Positions 9,606 to 18,812 of a stretch of 64,000 bases of DNA are shown here, in pieces (positions within the stretch are counted from its first letter, which is position 1; each line of letters begins with the position of its first letter). The translations under genes were made by a program, and so were the position numbers. The notes beneath the pieces are model-generated. The model made no database searches, was not told where the DNA came from, and saw only the letters and a list, made by a program, of their open reading frames with translations. This stretch comes from Amylostereum areolatum (Eukaryota; Basidiomycota; Agaricomycetes; Russulales; Stereaceae), in assembly GCA_012932865.1 (NCBI GenBank), contig SAXG01000004.1, positions 62,001-126,000 on the forward strand. The letters are read 5' to 3'.

Positions 9606-10730
9606 ATGGACCTCCCGAACGCACCGGTCTTCCTCCCGTTCAACGGAAAGCCGATCACCCCCCGCGACGACGCACCACTCCCCTACCCTTGGTCCGACGC
9701 CGTCACCGTCAACTGCCTCGTCCCCGTACAGAACCTCTGCAAGAAAGATCCCTGGACCGCGCACGGCCTCAACTTCCGCATCTTCGAGTGGAGGTGGCAC
9801 AAGGATCACGGTACTGTCGTCCTCGCCCTATACGTCCGGATCACTACGTGCATCAACGTAGATCTCGAACGCCTTGAATTCACCCTCCACGCCCCCACCT
9901 ACCACACATACCTCATCCAAGACGCCCCCAACCCGATCCTCCAAACCAGTTTCACCTCCGTCTCCCAGTTTAACCGTCGGACCCCCGAATCCACCCCGCC
10001 ACCAGTCCTCCGTCCCACCATCAAGGGTAAGACCCTTCGTCGCCGCCACCACGAACATAAGATCCGCCAGGCAGTAAAAGCCGGCTACCTCACCAAGAAA
10101 CTCCTCGGCCGTCGCCCCATCGCGGCGGACTTCTTCTAGACCATCATCACGTCCTCCACAGCCCCTCGTCCCCCCACCCCGAACCTTCCCCCAGGCGTCT
10201 TTCGAGACTACTGTCCCGAAGAATACTATATCCTCACCTCGCAGCAGACTAAGGAATCCGTACGTTGGCTGCACGACGAACCAAACCGGCAACGTCGAGA
10301 CTGGTACTTCGACGACCGCGACGAACAACCCTACGTCGAAGAATCGGATTTTGCCACCGCTGCGGACGTTCTACAGCGCTTCCTGAACCCCCCTCCGACC
10401 AACTCGCCCCCACCCCGTCGACGTACTGTAATCGAAGTCCCAGAAGGGATCAACCACAACGACACAACTGGGAAGTGGTACGCCTATAGACGGAACAAGA
10501 ACGGAACCCCAGGACGATCAGTAGTTGAGTGGCAGCCCACTTCATTCAGTCCCGTCCAAGATCACTGGTCGTGGCATCATAACCAGCAATTCCTCACCCC
10601 CGCTGACTTCCTTGTCGCAAAACAAGTCGAGGACGAAGTTGAAGAAGCAGAAGAACGCCGACGAGAAACCCTACGCCGCCTTGATCAAGAACTCGCCCAA
10701 TCCCTCACCGTCCCCCTCCCCTTCGACAAG
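9606..10730 (+). CDS. Upstream ORF of the inner element, in phase with Gag, one internal stop
   Basis: The ATG at 9606 has strong context (CCACCATGG) and is the first after the predicted RNA start. It opens a frame that reaches a single TAG at 10137-10139 (177 residues, ending AADFF), then stays open in the same phase for 197 more codons to the Gag ATG at 10731. Between 9609 and 10730 there is no ATG in any frame. The peptide is rich in Trp/Tyr/Arg/Asp, with a very acidic coiled segment just before Gag (EVEEAEERRRETLRRL). Either the TAG is a mutation or readthrough site in a roughly 716-residue Gag, or the region is a separate protein followed by reinitiation at Gag. The outer element has a corresponding AUG-less region. 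Confidence 0.6.
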
Positions 10731-11756
10731 ATGTCCGACGCCGAATCCAAACCTGCCGTCTCCAAGCGGGAGATCGGCCCCAAGCCAAAGCCATTCAAAG
10801 GCGATAGACGCGACACCCTCCGGTTCTCCCTCGAGCTCCGCATGTTCCTGCGCGTTAACAAGGATGTTTATGCCACAGATGACGCCAAGATGATGCTCCT
10901 CCTCAGCCTGATGGAGGACGACACGGCAAAAGCCTGGGCCACGCATCGCCGCATGGAACTCTTCGCCGACGAAGACGAGAAGGAAGACGCCGACACCCTC
11001 GACCCCACGCCCCCAACACTCCACTATAGCTCCTACAAAGAGCTCTTCGAGAGGTTTGGCAAAGACTTCGTGCCCGTCGACCCGAAGATAGAGGCTCAGC
11101 GTAAGATCAACGAGCTCGCAATGACCACCCGGGACGTCACTGACTTTATCACCGAGTTTGAGATGCTGGCAACCATGTCAGCGTACGACGACGAGGCGCT
11201 AATCCACTTTTTCAAGAAGGGACTTCAGCGTGACCTCGGCAAGCAGGTGGCCCGGTCGTACCCGTTCCCCACCAAGCTCGCGGAGTGGAAGGAGCGCGCC
11301 CGCCGCATCAACCACCAGTGGCTCGAAGAGAACCCGGAGAGGAAGAGCAGTCAGTCCAAGGGGGCTGTCGCGCTCACCTCGAACGGTTCGACCAACGACT
11401 CCTCGTCGCGCCGAGTCGGCGCCTTCACCAACACCTCGACCCGCCCTGCAAAGCTGACGGACGACGAGCGCGCAAAGATGATGCGCGAAGGCAAGTGCTT
11501 CATGTGTCGACAAGCCGGTCACGTCTCTCGCGACTGCCCCAACCGCGACTCGAGCGCGCGACAGGTGGGCGCAGTAGAGACTGGGTCCAAGGCCCCTTCC
11601 CTGCCGACGAACACGGCTCCGTCCACTGCGAAAGCAGCTCCCGACCCATCCAAAACCATCGCGGCGATCACTCGCCAGCTGAAGGATCTGGACGCGGAAG
11701 GCAAGGAGCAGGCAGTAGCGCTGTTGAAGGACATCCTGGAATCGCAGGATTTTTGA
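10731..11756 (+). CDS. gag: Gag of the inner element
   Basis: 341 residues. Capsid-like helical region (residues about 20-190, with LRFSLELRMFL and the conserved FxxRFGKDF region). CCHC zinc knuckle CFMCRQAGHVSRDC near residue 257, then a helical tail (QLKDLDAEGKEQAVALLKDIL). Ends SQDF-stop with a T5 run before TGA. Protease continues in the -1 frame, but the sequence before the stop (GGATTTT) is a poor slippery heptamer compared with the outer element. Intact. Confidence 0.92.
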   Translation: MSDAESKPAVSKREIGPKPKPFKGDRRDTLRFSLELRMFLRVNKDVYATDDAKMMLLLSLMEDDTAKAWATHRRMELFADEDEKEDADTLDPTPPTLHYSSYKELFERFGKDFVPVDPKIEAQRKINELAMTTRDVTDFITEFEMLATMSAYDDEALIHFFKKGLQRDLGKQVARSYPFPTKLAEWKERARRINHQWLEENPERKSSQSKGAVALTSNGSTNDSSSRRVGAFTNTSTRPAKLTDDERAKMMREGKCFMCRQAGHVSRDCPNRDSSARQVGAVETGSKAPSLPTNTAPSTAKAAPDPSKTIAAITRQLKDLDAEGKEQAVALLKDILESQDF

Positions 11757-12880
11757 AACGCCCCCCAGTCGCGTCGTCTGGTGGAGGCAAAGGACTTTTG
11801 GTATCATCGTCGAATCGTTTCGCTGTATTATCATCCATGCATACTTGTGAGCAATCGTATCCCCCGTGTTTGTATCTGTCTACTGTCACCAAGAACAGGC
11901 AAACACCATCGATCACGCTCAAAGTCAAGCTGATCGGACGAGTTACCAAAAGAGAAATCGACGCAGACGCGCTGCTCGATAGCGGCGCAGAAGGAATTAT
12001 CCTGAACCGAAGCTTCGTCGAACGCAAGAAACTCACCACAAGAAAACTAGAAAACCCGTTCCCCGTGCGTAATGTGGATGGCACCGAGAACGTCATGGGC
12101 TGGGTACGCGACACAACGACCCAGCGGATCCGGATATACTCGCAAGATTCAAGGGCGTACCATGAGGAAGAAGCTGAGTTCTTCATCACCAACATCGGCG
12201 ATCATGACATGATCCTTGGAACAGACTGGCTCGACGAGCACAATCCCACCATAGACTGGCAACGAGACCGTGTTGACATGCTCCGCTGCCCTCCCTCGTG
12301 CACTCTGTCCAAACCTCCTGTGACGAACCTCGCAACCAAGCCACGGAAACCATCATCGGTCCAATCACAGTGTAAGGTTGAAGCAGGTAAAACCCCGAGG
12401 ACACCTCTCGTCGTGGACGAGCCCTTCCCAGAGCCGACATATGTGTCCTGGACCCCAGTCCCCACTTATGTTATTCCTGCACGCAGAGTCAAAGGTGTTC
12501 GCGTCCGCACGGTCCATCGCTCCCCTCTACCCGCACGACTCTTCACTGAAGACGACGACGAGCGGCCCATGGTATTCCGAGACTGGGAGATCAATGGACT
12601 ACGCCACGCCGGAATCCTCCCTGAAACCGACGGTCCTAATCCAGATGCAATACCCATCCGCGCGGGCTTTACAAAAGCGCAGGAGCTTGCAGAGCATTCA
12701 AAAGAGAACGCACGCCCGCAAACCTTTGAAGACTTAGTCCCCCCGACGACGTATCCGCGACTGCAAAACCAAGGACATCGAGGTCGTTCAAGCCCTGGAC
12801 GCCATCTTACGAAACGGACCACGTACACTCGTCAAGAACCTTCAAGAGTGGAACTACGAAGAAGGCCTGGTCCTGTTTAG
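11755..12880 (+). CDS. Protease part of inner Pol, truncated at an internal deletion
   Basis: In the -1 frame from Gag. The aspartic protease motif LLDSGAEGIIL is at about 11970, and the fold ends with ILGTDWLDEHNPTIDW near 12230. It continues through the linker that precedes RT (TKAQELAEHS, TFEDLVPP at about 12740). At that point the RT should begin, but the sequence passes directly into linker sequence that normally follows RNase H, in another frame. The original frame runs on to a TAG at 12878-12880. No YMDD, RNase H or RT fingers sequence exists in the element. Confidence 0.88.
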
Positions 12881-14363
12881 AGGAAAGGTATATGTCCCTG
12901 CAGATGACGAGTTGCGACGCGACATTGTCAAGATGTACCACGAATCGCCCCTGGCTGGACACCCCGGTCGCTTCAAGACTTACGAGCTTGTGAGTCGTGA
13001 ATATTGGTGGCCTGGCATGTCTGTCTTTGTCCGCGACTTTGTAGCAGGATGCGCAACCTGCCAGTCGACGAAGACACAGAGCAGCCGACCCCACGTCGAC
13101 ATGATCCCAAACGAAGTACCCGATCGACCATTTGGCGTCATCTCCACCGACTTCATCGTCGAACTCCCTGACTGCGAAGGCTATAACGCCGTCAATGTCG
13201 TGGTCGATTGCCTCACCAAGATGGTGGTTACCACCCCATGTACAACGAAGATCACCAGCGATGGCACGGCCGACATTCTCTTCGATAAGGTATACCGACA
13301 CTACGGCTTAGCAGACAAGATCATCTCGGATCGTGGACCCCAATTTGCTGGACAGGTGATGCGTACACTCAACGAGAAGCTCGGGATCAAGTCCGCCCTC
13401 AGCACAGCGTATCACCCACAGACAGACGGCCAAACCGAACGCGAGAACCAGAACCTCGAGCAGTTCCTGCGAGTATTCTGCAACTACCGTCAAGACGACT
13501 GGGTGAAGTGGTTACCCTTCTTCGAGTTTTCTCACAACTCTCGCACCCATGCAGCTACTGGAAAGGCTCCCTTTGAAGTCCTCTACGGCTTCCTCCCGAA
13601 AATGTACCCCTCCGTAAACCCGTCCTCAAAGGTCCCTGCAGTTGAAGAACGCCTCCGTCAACTTGAAGAAGTCCGACAGGAGATCAAGGCCAGCCTTGCC
13701 CTCGCATCAGACTTGATGAAGCACTACAATGGTGACACGGTCAGCGAATCAACGCAGTTTGCTGTCGGAGACAAAGTATGGCTCGAAGGCAAAAACCTGA
13801 AGACAACGAGACCGAAAGCTAAGCTTGCTGCCAAACGATTTGGACCCTTCGAAATCATTGACGTCATCAGCCCAGTCAACTACCGCTTGAAGCTGCCGAA
13901 GACGTGGCGAATCCATCCAGTCTTCCATGCCTCGTTGCTCACCGCGTACAAGGAGACAGCCGCTCACGGGCCAAATTATGAACAGCCGCCACCAGACCGC
14001 ATCGACGATGAAGAAGAATACGACGTTGAAGACATTGTCGACTCTAAACCAACTCGTAACAAGAAAGGTATTCAGTACCTCGTCAAGTGGGCCGGCTATC
14101 CCGACTCCGAAAACACCTGGCTCCCGCGTTCGTCGCTCTCAAAGGTTACCGACATGATTGACGCTTTCCACAAGCGCCATCCAAACGCGCCCCGCCCCGT
14201 GCGTTCCCTCGGCATCTCCTTTGACGATTTTCTCGCATCCACCCTTGCAGATGACATCGCGCTCCAGGCGAAAGCGCGTCTTAAAGGGGGGGTAATGTCA
14301 CGGATCGCTCCATTTCTTTCTTCGTTTGCAGACCTTGTACACGCGACGCGTCACGGCACATGA
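12765..14363 (+). CDS. Integrase and chromodomain of inner Pol
   Basis: Open in a frame +1 to protease, beginning at the deletion junction and lacking its own obvious start. The zinc-binding HHCC module (GHPGRF...CATCQ) is at about 12957-13070. The catalytic core has D (STDFIVELP, about 13150), D (SDRGPQF, about 13330) and E (TERENQNLEQ, about 13440). The GPY/F-like C-terminal domain follows (RFGPFEIIDVISPVNYRLKLP). Last is a full chromodomain (YLVKWAGYPDSENTWLP, about 14080) with its aromatic cage residues, unlike the outer copy. The frame runs through the polypurine tract into the 3' LTR. Confidence 0.9.
   Translation, partial: KTKDIEVVQALDAILRNGPRTLVKNLQEWNYEEGLVLFRGKVYVPADDELRRDIVKMYHESPLAGHPGRFKTYELVSREYWWPGMSVFVRDFVAGCATCQSTKTQSSRPHVDMIPNEVPDRPFGVISTDFIVELPDCEGYNAVNVVVDCLTKMVVTTPCTTKITSDGTADILFDKVYRHYGLADKIISDRGPQFAGQVMRTLNEKLGIKSALSTAYHPQTDGQTERENQNLEQFLRVFCNYRQDDWVKWLPFFEFSHNSRTHAATGKAPFEVLYGFLPKMYPSVNPSSKVPAVEERLRQLEEVRQEIKASLALASDLMKHYNGDTVSESTQFAVGDKVWLEGKNLKTTRPKAKLAAKRFGPFEIIDVISPVNYRLKLPKTWRIHPVFHASLLTAYKETAAHGPNYEQPPPDRIDDEEEYDVEDIVDSKPTRNKKGIQYLVKWAGYPDSENTWLPRSSLSKVTDMIDAFHKRHPNAPRPVRSLGISFDDFLASTLADDIALQAKARLKGGVMSRIAPFLSSFADLVHATRHGT
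14283..14292 (+). promoter_or_regulatory. Polypurine tract of the inner element
   Basis: AAAGGGGGGG, followed by TAA and the 3' LTR. It lies inside the end of the pol frame. Confidence 0.75.
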
Positions 14364-14715
14364 CTTTCCTTCGCATCACATGCTCCAACGACGTCACTGC
14401 CCGGACTTCCGAACGGGGTTCCGCATTCTTATCTATGACATCATTGCTCTGGACTTCCGCCCTCCTCCCCATGACTCCTTTCTTATTGTTCCCCCCGCTC
14501 GCACCACTATCGCATCGCATCGCACCATCGTTCCCACTTGTATATAAGGACAGTATCCCTTTTCCCTTTTCCTCAGACTGTCCATCTCGTCATACGGTAC
14601 TGTAGCGCACATTGCACTACCCTAGACCCCGGCACTCTCGAATCTATTTTCTTCTCACTCCTCCCATCGTCGCGACTTAGGCGGTTCATCGGTCTCATAA
14701 ACTGTGTTTCTGACA
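14296..14715 (+). repeat. 3' LTR of the inner element
   Basis: Identical to the 5' LTR except for A instead of G at 14657, which turns a CpG into CpA. The pol frame runs about 68 nt into this LTR before its stop at 14361-14363. Confidence 0.97.
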
Positions 14716-16672
14716 TATATCTCGTAATTCTGTTCTGCTGGTGACAGTGATTTGGATAGGTACGCGACCGGGTGCCATCTTTTGGTTTCATCCGGTTGTG
14801 ATAGAATAGCTCTGTACGCGAAGTCGGAGGCGTCACTCTCTATACGGAATGGTTTGTTTTTGTCAGGCATGATCAAGACTGGAGACAACGTGAATTCGTG
14901 TTTCAGTCTTTTGAAGGTATGTTCACATTTGGTCGTCCAATTCCAATCGTGGTCCTTTTTTGTGAGTTGGAATAATGGTCTTGCGATCTTAGAATAGTCT
15001 TTGATGAAGCGCCAATAGAAATTTCCAAATCCGAGGAAGGATTGAACTTCTTTTACTTTTCTCGGTGTGGGCCATTCGGATAGTCCTTGAACTTTGATCG
15101 GGTCCATCTGTACTTTATTATGCGTGATTATCACGCCTAGGTATTTGATCGACGATTGTTCAAAGAAGCATTTTTCTGGTTTCAGGAACAGATCGTTCTG
15201 TTCCAGAATTTGAAGAGCTTCTCTCATCAGTTTTCTATGTTCGTCGAGTGTTTCTGTGAATATCAATATGTCGTCCATGTATACCACTACTTTTCCTGTG
15301 TCTATTAATTCTTTGAACAGTGCGTTCATCATTGCTTGGAATGTCGCAGGCGAGTTGGTTAGTCCGAAGAACATTACCATTGGTTTGAATAGGCCTCTGT
15401 TTGTTTTGAACGCAGCTTTCCATTGATCTCCTTCTTTGATTCAAACATTGTTGTATCCCCATCGGAGATCGAGCTTTGAGAAGATCTTAGCGCCTTTTAA
15501 TTTGTCGATGAGATCTGAGATGAGCGGGATCGGGTATTCATTTTTTACTGTGATGGAGTTGAGATAGCGATAGTCCTGTACTGGTCGAAGAGATCCATCT
15601 TTCTTTTTGATAAAAAAGAAGGGCAATGATATCTCTGATTTTGATTCTCAGATGTATCCTTTTCGTAGATGTTCGTCCACAAATGTGTCCAGTTCCTTCC
15701 GTTCTGGTACTGTCATTGGATACAGTTTACAATTTCGAGGTTTCCATCCTTCGGTCAGGTCTATCGCATGATCCCAAGGTCTACTGATTGGAAAGTGTTC
15801 CGACGCTTTCTTTTCGAATACTTTCTGATATTGTTTGTAACTGGGCGGAATCATCTCATCGAGTGTCTTCTTCTTCTCTCCCATGGCCACTCTTTCTGCG
15901 AGTTCTTGTGCCTTAGTTGCTCTTGCCGTTATCCAGGTATTGGTTTCGTTTGTTTCTTCTGCAACTGGTATCGTTTCTATGTTAGTCTTCCCATAGAATG
16001 TTCTGATTGTCTTGATCTCGACGAGATTGGAATCGAACTCGGGATCTTCCTGTTCTTCTATTGTTGCGTGATGGTTTGTCTTTTGTTCTTCGAATGATTG
16101 TAGAGAGGGTTCATCCTTTCCTTGGATGGTCATCGTTTTACTCGTAGTGGAGCACGTACCTGGACATGTTTGTAGTGTAATCGGTCTCTTTCTTCAATCG
16201 ATGCTAGGATTGTGTTTTTTGAGCCAAGGGGTTCCTAAGATTACTTCGTCTCCTCCCAGGGCTGTGACGAATAATCCTAAATTTTCGCGGTAAACTTCTC
16301 CGTTGATCCCCTTCATTGTCATCGGAAGGTATACTTTCTGTTTGATCTCTCCCAGAGTGTTTCGAGATCCATCGACGTTGTATATTGGTATCGGCTTCTT
16401 GAGCTGGATTAGATTCATCTTGTGTTTACGTACGAAATCTGGATGGATCAGGGTGCTGCTTGCTCCGCTATCTAGTAGCGCTTTTGCTGCGGCTTTACGG
16501 AACTTTCCATGAAACATAACAGGTATATAAATTGATGGAGTGTGTGTTGCTCCGTCTTGGTATGACCTTATATACACTGTTCTATTTACGTCATCTTCTG
16601 TTTCCTGCACAGGAGATTGACTTGAAAAGTTTATTGTCTGTGTCCTTTTAACAGCCGCGTTTGAAGGACAAT

Positions 16673-18001
16673 TTAAAAACCCTGATTGTCTTTGAACATG
16701 TTGGCAGTGCGTGCAAACGTTTCGCTGTCCATCTTGTTCACAAGTTTGGTGATCTGATCAATCGGGGATTCTTCTGATGTTAGATTCGTTGTTCGTGCAT
16801 TGATCGTTGTTTGGGTGCGTTTTTCTGGGCAGTTCCTGGAGATGTGCCCTGGCTTCCGGCAGTAGAAGCATGATCCTGATTTCTGGAGTTCTGTGCATTT
16901 TTGCGGGGTGAGGTGTCTGAAGTTTCGGCTGTTACTTCCTGTTTGAGCGACTCTGGCAGTTGTAGTGTTTCCTTTATTTCCATTTCCTTTTCTGAATGGA
17001 ACGTACGTCTGTGGTTTCTTGTACAGGAGTGTGAGATCGCTCGTCGGGTTCATCGGTCTTGTGTAATGCTGTTGGAATGCTTGAGCTTCTCGCCAGTTAT
17101 TATCAATGCGCAATGCGAGTTCATACCATTCGTCAATATCGTTCGAGATGTGATCTCTCTTGAGGATCTCGACTACGATATCGTTGCGCAGTCCTCTCTT
17201 GAATTGGTCGATCAATGCTTTATGATCGTAACCAGCTTCCATGGCATAGTCTCTGAAGATCGTGATATAATCCTTGGTTTCCATGGTACCTTGTTCCAGG
17301 CGCTGTATGTTGAATCTAGCGTCTCTTCCTGGGTCTATTTCTCCAAAGGTTTCTAAGAAGTGGTCGCGGAACGCCGTCCATGGAAGGTATCCTTCTGGAT
17401 TTAGACCGTGATCTCGTATCTTGTCGATCTTGCTTATTAAAAGGGACACCCAGTGGAGGGTGGGTCCATCGGTGAGATGCGATAGTACGAAGGTTATCTT
17501 ACGCATGTTGGCAGCATACACGTTGGGGACTGCTATGAAGCGAAGTACGCGTTGTTCTATAAACTTTGCCGCTTTTGCCCGATCCCTTCCGTTGTATACT
17601 CCCAGTGCGTTTAGTTTAAATCCTTTATCCTTGTCTTCGGGTTTCGATCCGGTTGTTCCTGTTCCTCTCGGCGGGGAATTCCCTGGTGGGTATCTCGATC
17701 CTTTCGGAAGATCCGCGGTTGCTCCTCTTCCGAAGACGTAGTCCCAAACTTCTTTTCCTTTCTTGTCTTCTGGTGCTTCGGGCGATCGGTCGGAGAGTGA
17801 TGGTGATCGCGGTGATGGCATTTTCCACCCTATTGGTTCGGTCATGCCAAATCCTAGGGGGAATCGAGTCTCATGTCTCGGTTTTGCGGGATCGGCTGGT
17901 GTTGGAGTTGCAGGCGTCTGGCGCGGTACATTAGTCTCTCCAGGGGGGACATTGCCAGGTGCGGTGGCGGGGTCGGGTATTGAGGTGGCAGTGTCTCCCA
18001 T
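16673..18001 (-). CDS. gag: Gag polyprotein of the outer element
   Basis: 442 residues from the first ATG of the transcript. Residues 1-125 are Pro/Ser/Thr-rich. Residues about 125-310 form the retrotransposon Gag capsid fold region, with the conserved W at the start of the helical core and the FxxxLxE-like motif around WTAFRDHFLETFGEID. A CCHC zinc knuckle (CFYCRKPGHISRNC) lies near residue 385. The frame ends DNQGF-stop, and the sequence GGGTTTT (16682-16676) immediately before the TAA fits the XXXYYYZ slippery rule. A -1 shift there continues without a stop into protease, so Gag-Pol is probably made by -1 frameshifting. The gag frame is intact. Confidence 0.92.
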   Translation of the reverse strand: MGDTATSIPDPATAPGNVPPGETNVPRQTPATPTPADPAKPRHETRFPLGFGMTEPIGWKMPSPRSPSLSDRSPEAPEDKKGKEVWDYVFGRGATADLPKGSRYPPGNSPPRGTGTTGSKPEDKDKGFKLNALGVYNGRDRAKAAKFIEQRVLRFIAVPNVYAANMRKITFVLSHLTDGPTLHWVSLLISKIDKIRDHGLNPEGYLPWTAFRDHFLETFGEIDPGRDARFNIQRLEQGTMETKDYITIFRDYAMEAGYDHKALIDQFKRGLRNDIVVEILKRDHISNDIDEWYELALRIDNNWREAQAFQQHYTRPMNPTSDLTLLYKKPQTYVPFRKGNGNKGNTTTARVAQTGSNSRNFRHLTPQKCTELQKSGSCFYCRKPGHISRNCPEKRTQTTINARTTNLTSEESPIDQITKLVNKMDSETFARTANMFKDNQGF

Positions 18002-18808
18002 TGATGTGATGCTTTCGGGTCTTCCGAATAAATTTCCTTTTCTTCCTTGTCTGGTCCTGAAGATGTCGTCGTTTGATGTAAGTGATGGAGATCTTGTCGG
18101 GTTCTCTGTACTTTCTTCCGTTTCTGCTGTGCTCGATGGGCTGCGCTCTCGACTTCCTCTGGGATCGGACTTAGTTCGGCTGCTTGATATAGCTCTCTTA
18201 GGTTCTGGCGCGGTTTCCTCTGGAGGCGGTGCGGCTGTTGCGGTTTCTTGAGGATGCTGGAGTTCGGTTTGAGGGTTCTGTGGTTCAGTTGTTGTATCGG
18301 CTTTGTCGGTATCTGGATCAAATTCCCAGTAGTCCTTAATATTCCCGGTGTAAGGTTTTTCTTCGACTTTCTGTGCGTCCGGGTGTTTCCAGAGTTCTTC
18401 TGATGAGAGGGGCCCGATATGAGGTCTTGAATAATCTGGGCGCTTCCAGTGTGAGTTGTCGTAGCTTCCGTCTTCTTTTTCTCTTTTGGATCTATCTTTG
18501 TAGTATTCTGCTGCTGGGGGAAGGTTGTATCTGTATATGGGTGGGTTCCACTGATATTTGTATGTCCCTTTGCTTTCTTTCGCAATGAAGGCTCCGTCGT
18601 AGTAGAAAAGGAGATGATAGGGATCAAATGTCCAGTGATGATCTTCGTTTCCGTTGGGGAAATCTCGTCTACAGTTTGATTGGAGATAAGGGATCTCGAA
18701 GTCTGATGGTCTTTTTTCAGCGGGTTGCTCCGCTGTCTCCGTGGTGGGTGTTTCGTTTGACGCTCTGCGCCAAACTGTAGGGTGAGCTGGTGTAGAGGAG
18801 AGCTCGTT
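18002..18808 (-). CDS. AUG-less in-frame extension upstream of outer Gag
   Basis: Directly after the PBS/LTR junction a frame in phase with Gag stays open for about 269 codons up to the Gag methionine at 18001. It starts after a TAG at 18811-18809. It contains no methionine codon, and no ATG occurs in any of the three minus-strand frames between the predicted transcript start (19056) and 18001. The peptide has a charged middle with many aromatic residues (W, Y and F near a WTFDPYHLLFYYDG segment), then a Pro/Glu/Ser-rich part running into Gag, so it looks coding. It is either translated from a near-cognate codon as an N-terminally extended Gag, or it is a long leader under pressure to avoid AUG. 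Start unknown. Confidence 0.55.
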
Positions 18809-18810
18809 CT
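18801..18810 (-). promoter_or_regulatory. Primer-binding site of the outer element (self-priming type)
   Basis: Two bases after the 5' LTR the minus strand reads AGAACGAGCT. This is the exact complement of AGCTCGTTCT at 19056-19047, the predicted first ten bases of the element RNA. There is no TGG start as expected for a tRNA 3'-CCA primer. Offset and length match the inner element exactly. The inference is self-primed minus-strand synthesis as in Tf1/sushi elements. Confidence 0.65.
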
Positions 18811-18812
18811 AG

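Larger units (their letters stand above)
9103..14715 (+). mobile_element. Inner Ty3/gypsy chromovirus, RT/RNase H-deleted, nested in the outer element
   Basis: Two 420-bp LTRs (9103-9522, 14296-14715) start TGTCACGG and end TTCTGACA and differ at one base (9464 G, 14657 A). The 5-bp target duplication TATAT is at 9098-9102 and 14716-14720. The insertion interrupts the outer RNase H frame in the opposite orientation. Internal order is: upstream ORF in phase with gag, gag, protease, then directly the post-RNase H linker, integrase and chromodomain. About 1.5 kb of RT and RNase H, judged against the outer element, is absent. At 5.6 kb it is a recently moved, non-autonomous copy. Confidence 0.97.
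7204..16676 (-). pseudogene. pol: Pol of the outer element: protease, RT, RNase H, integrase, chromodomain; four stops and a nested insertion
   Basis: Read in the -1 frame from Gag. Protease has the active-site motif LLDSGASSTL (about 16490). RT has YMDD (about 15280). RNase H is split by the inner element between IY and DKELL. Integrase has its zinc-binding H-H-C-C motif (GHPGEM...CPVCQ) and DDE residues (TSDF, SDRGPQF, ERVNQK) between about 8500 and 8000. The chromodomain (YYFVKWKGYP) is near 7400. Four in-frame TGA codons break it. Positions 16196-16194 and 7371-7369 are tryptophan in related elements (TGG to TGA); positions 15650-15648 and 15443-15441 are arginine (CGA to TGA). All are C-to-T type changes. 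Read through the last stop, the frame ends at 7204-7206, overlapping the next ATG. Confidence 0.93.
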
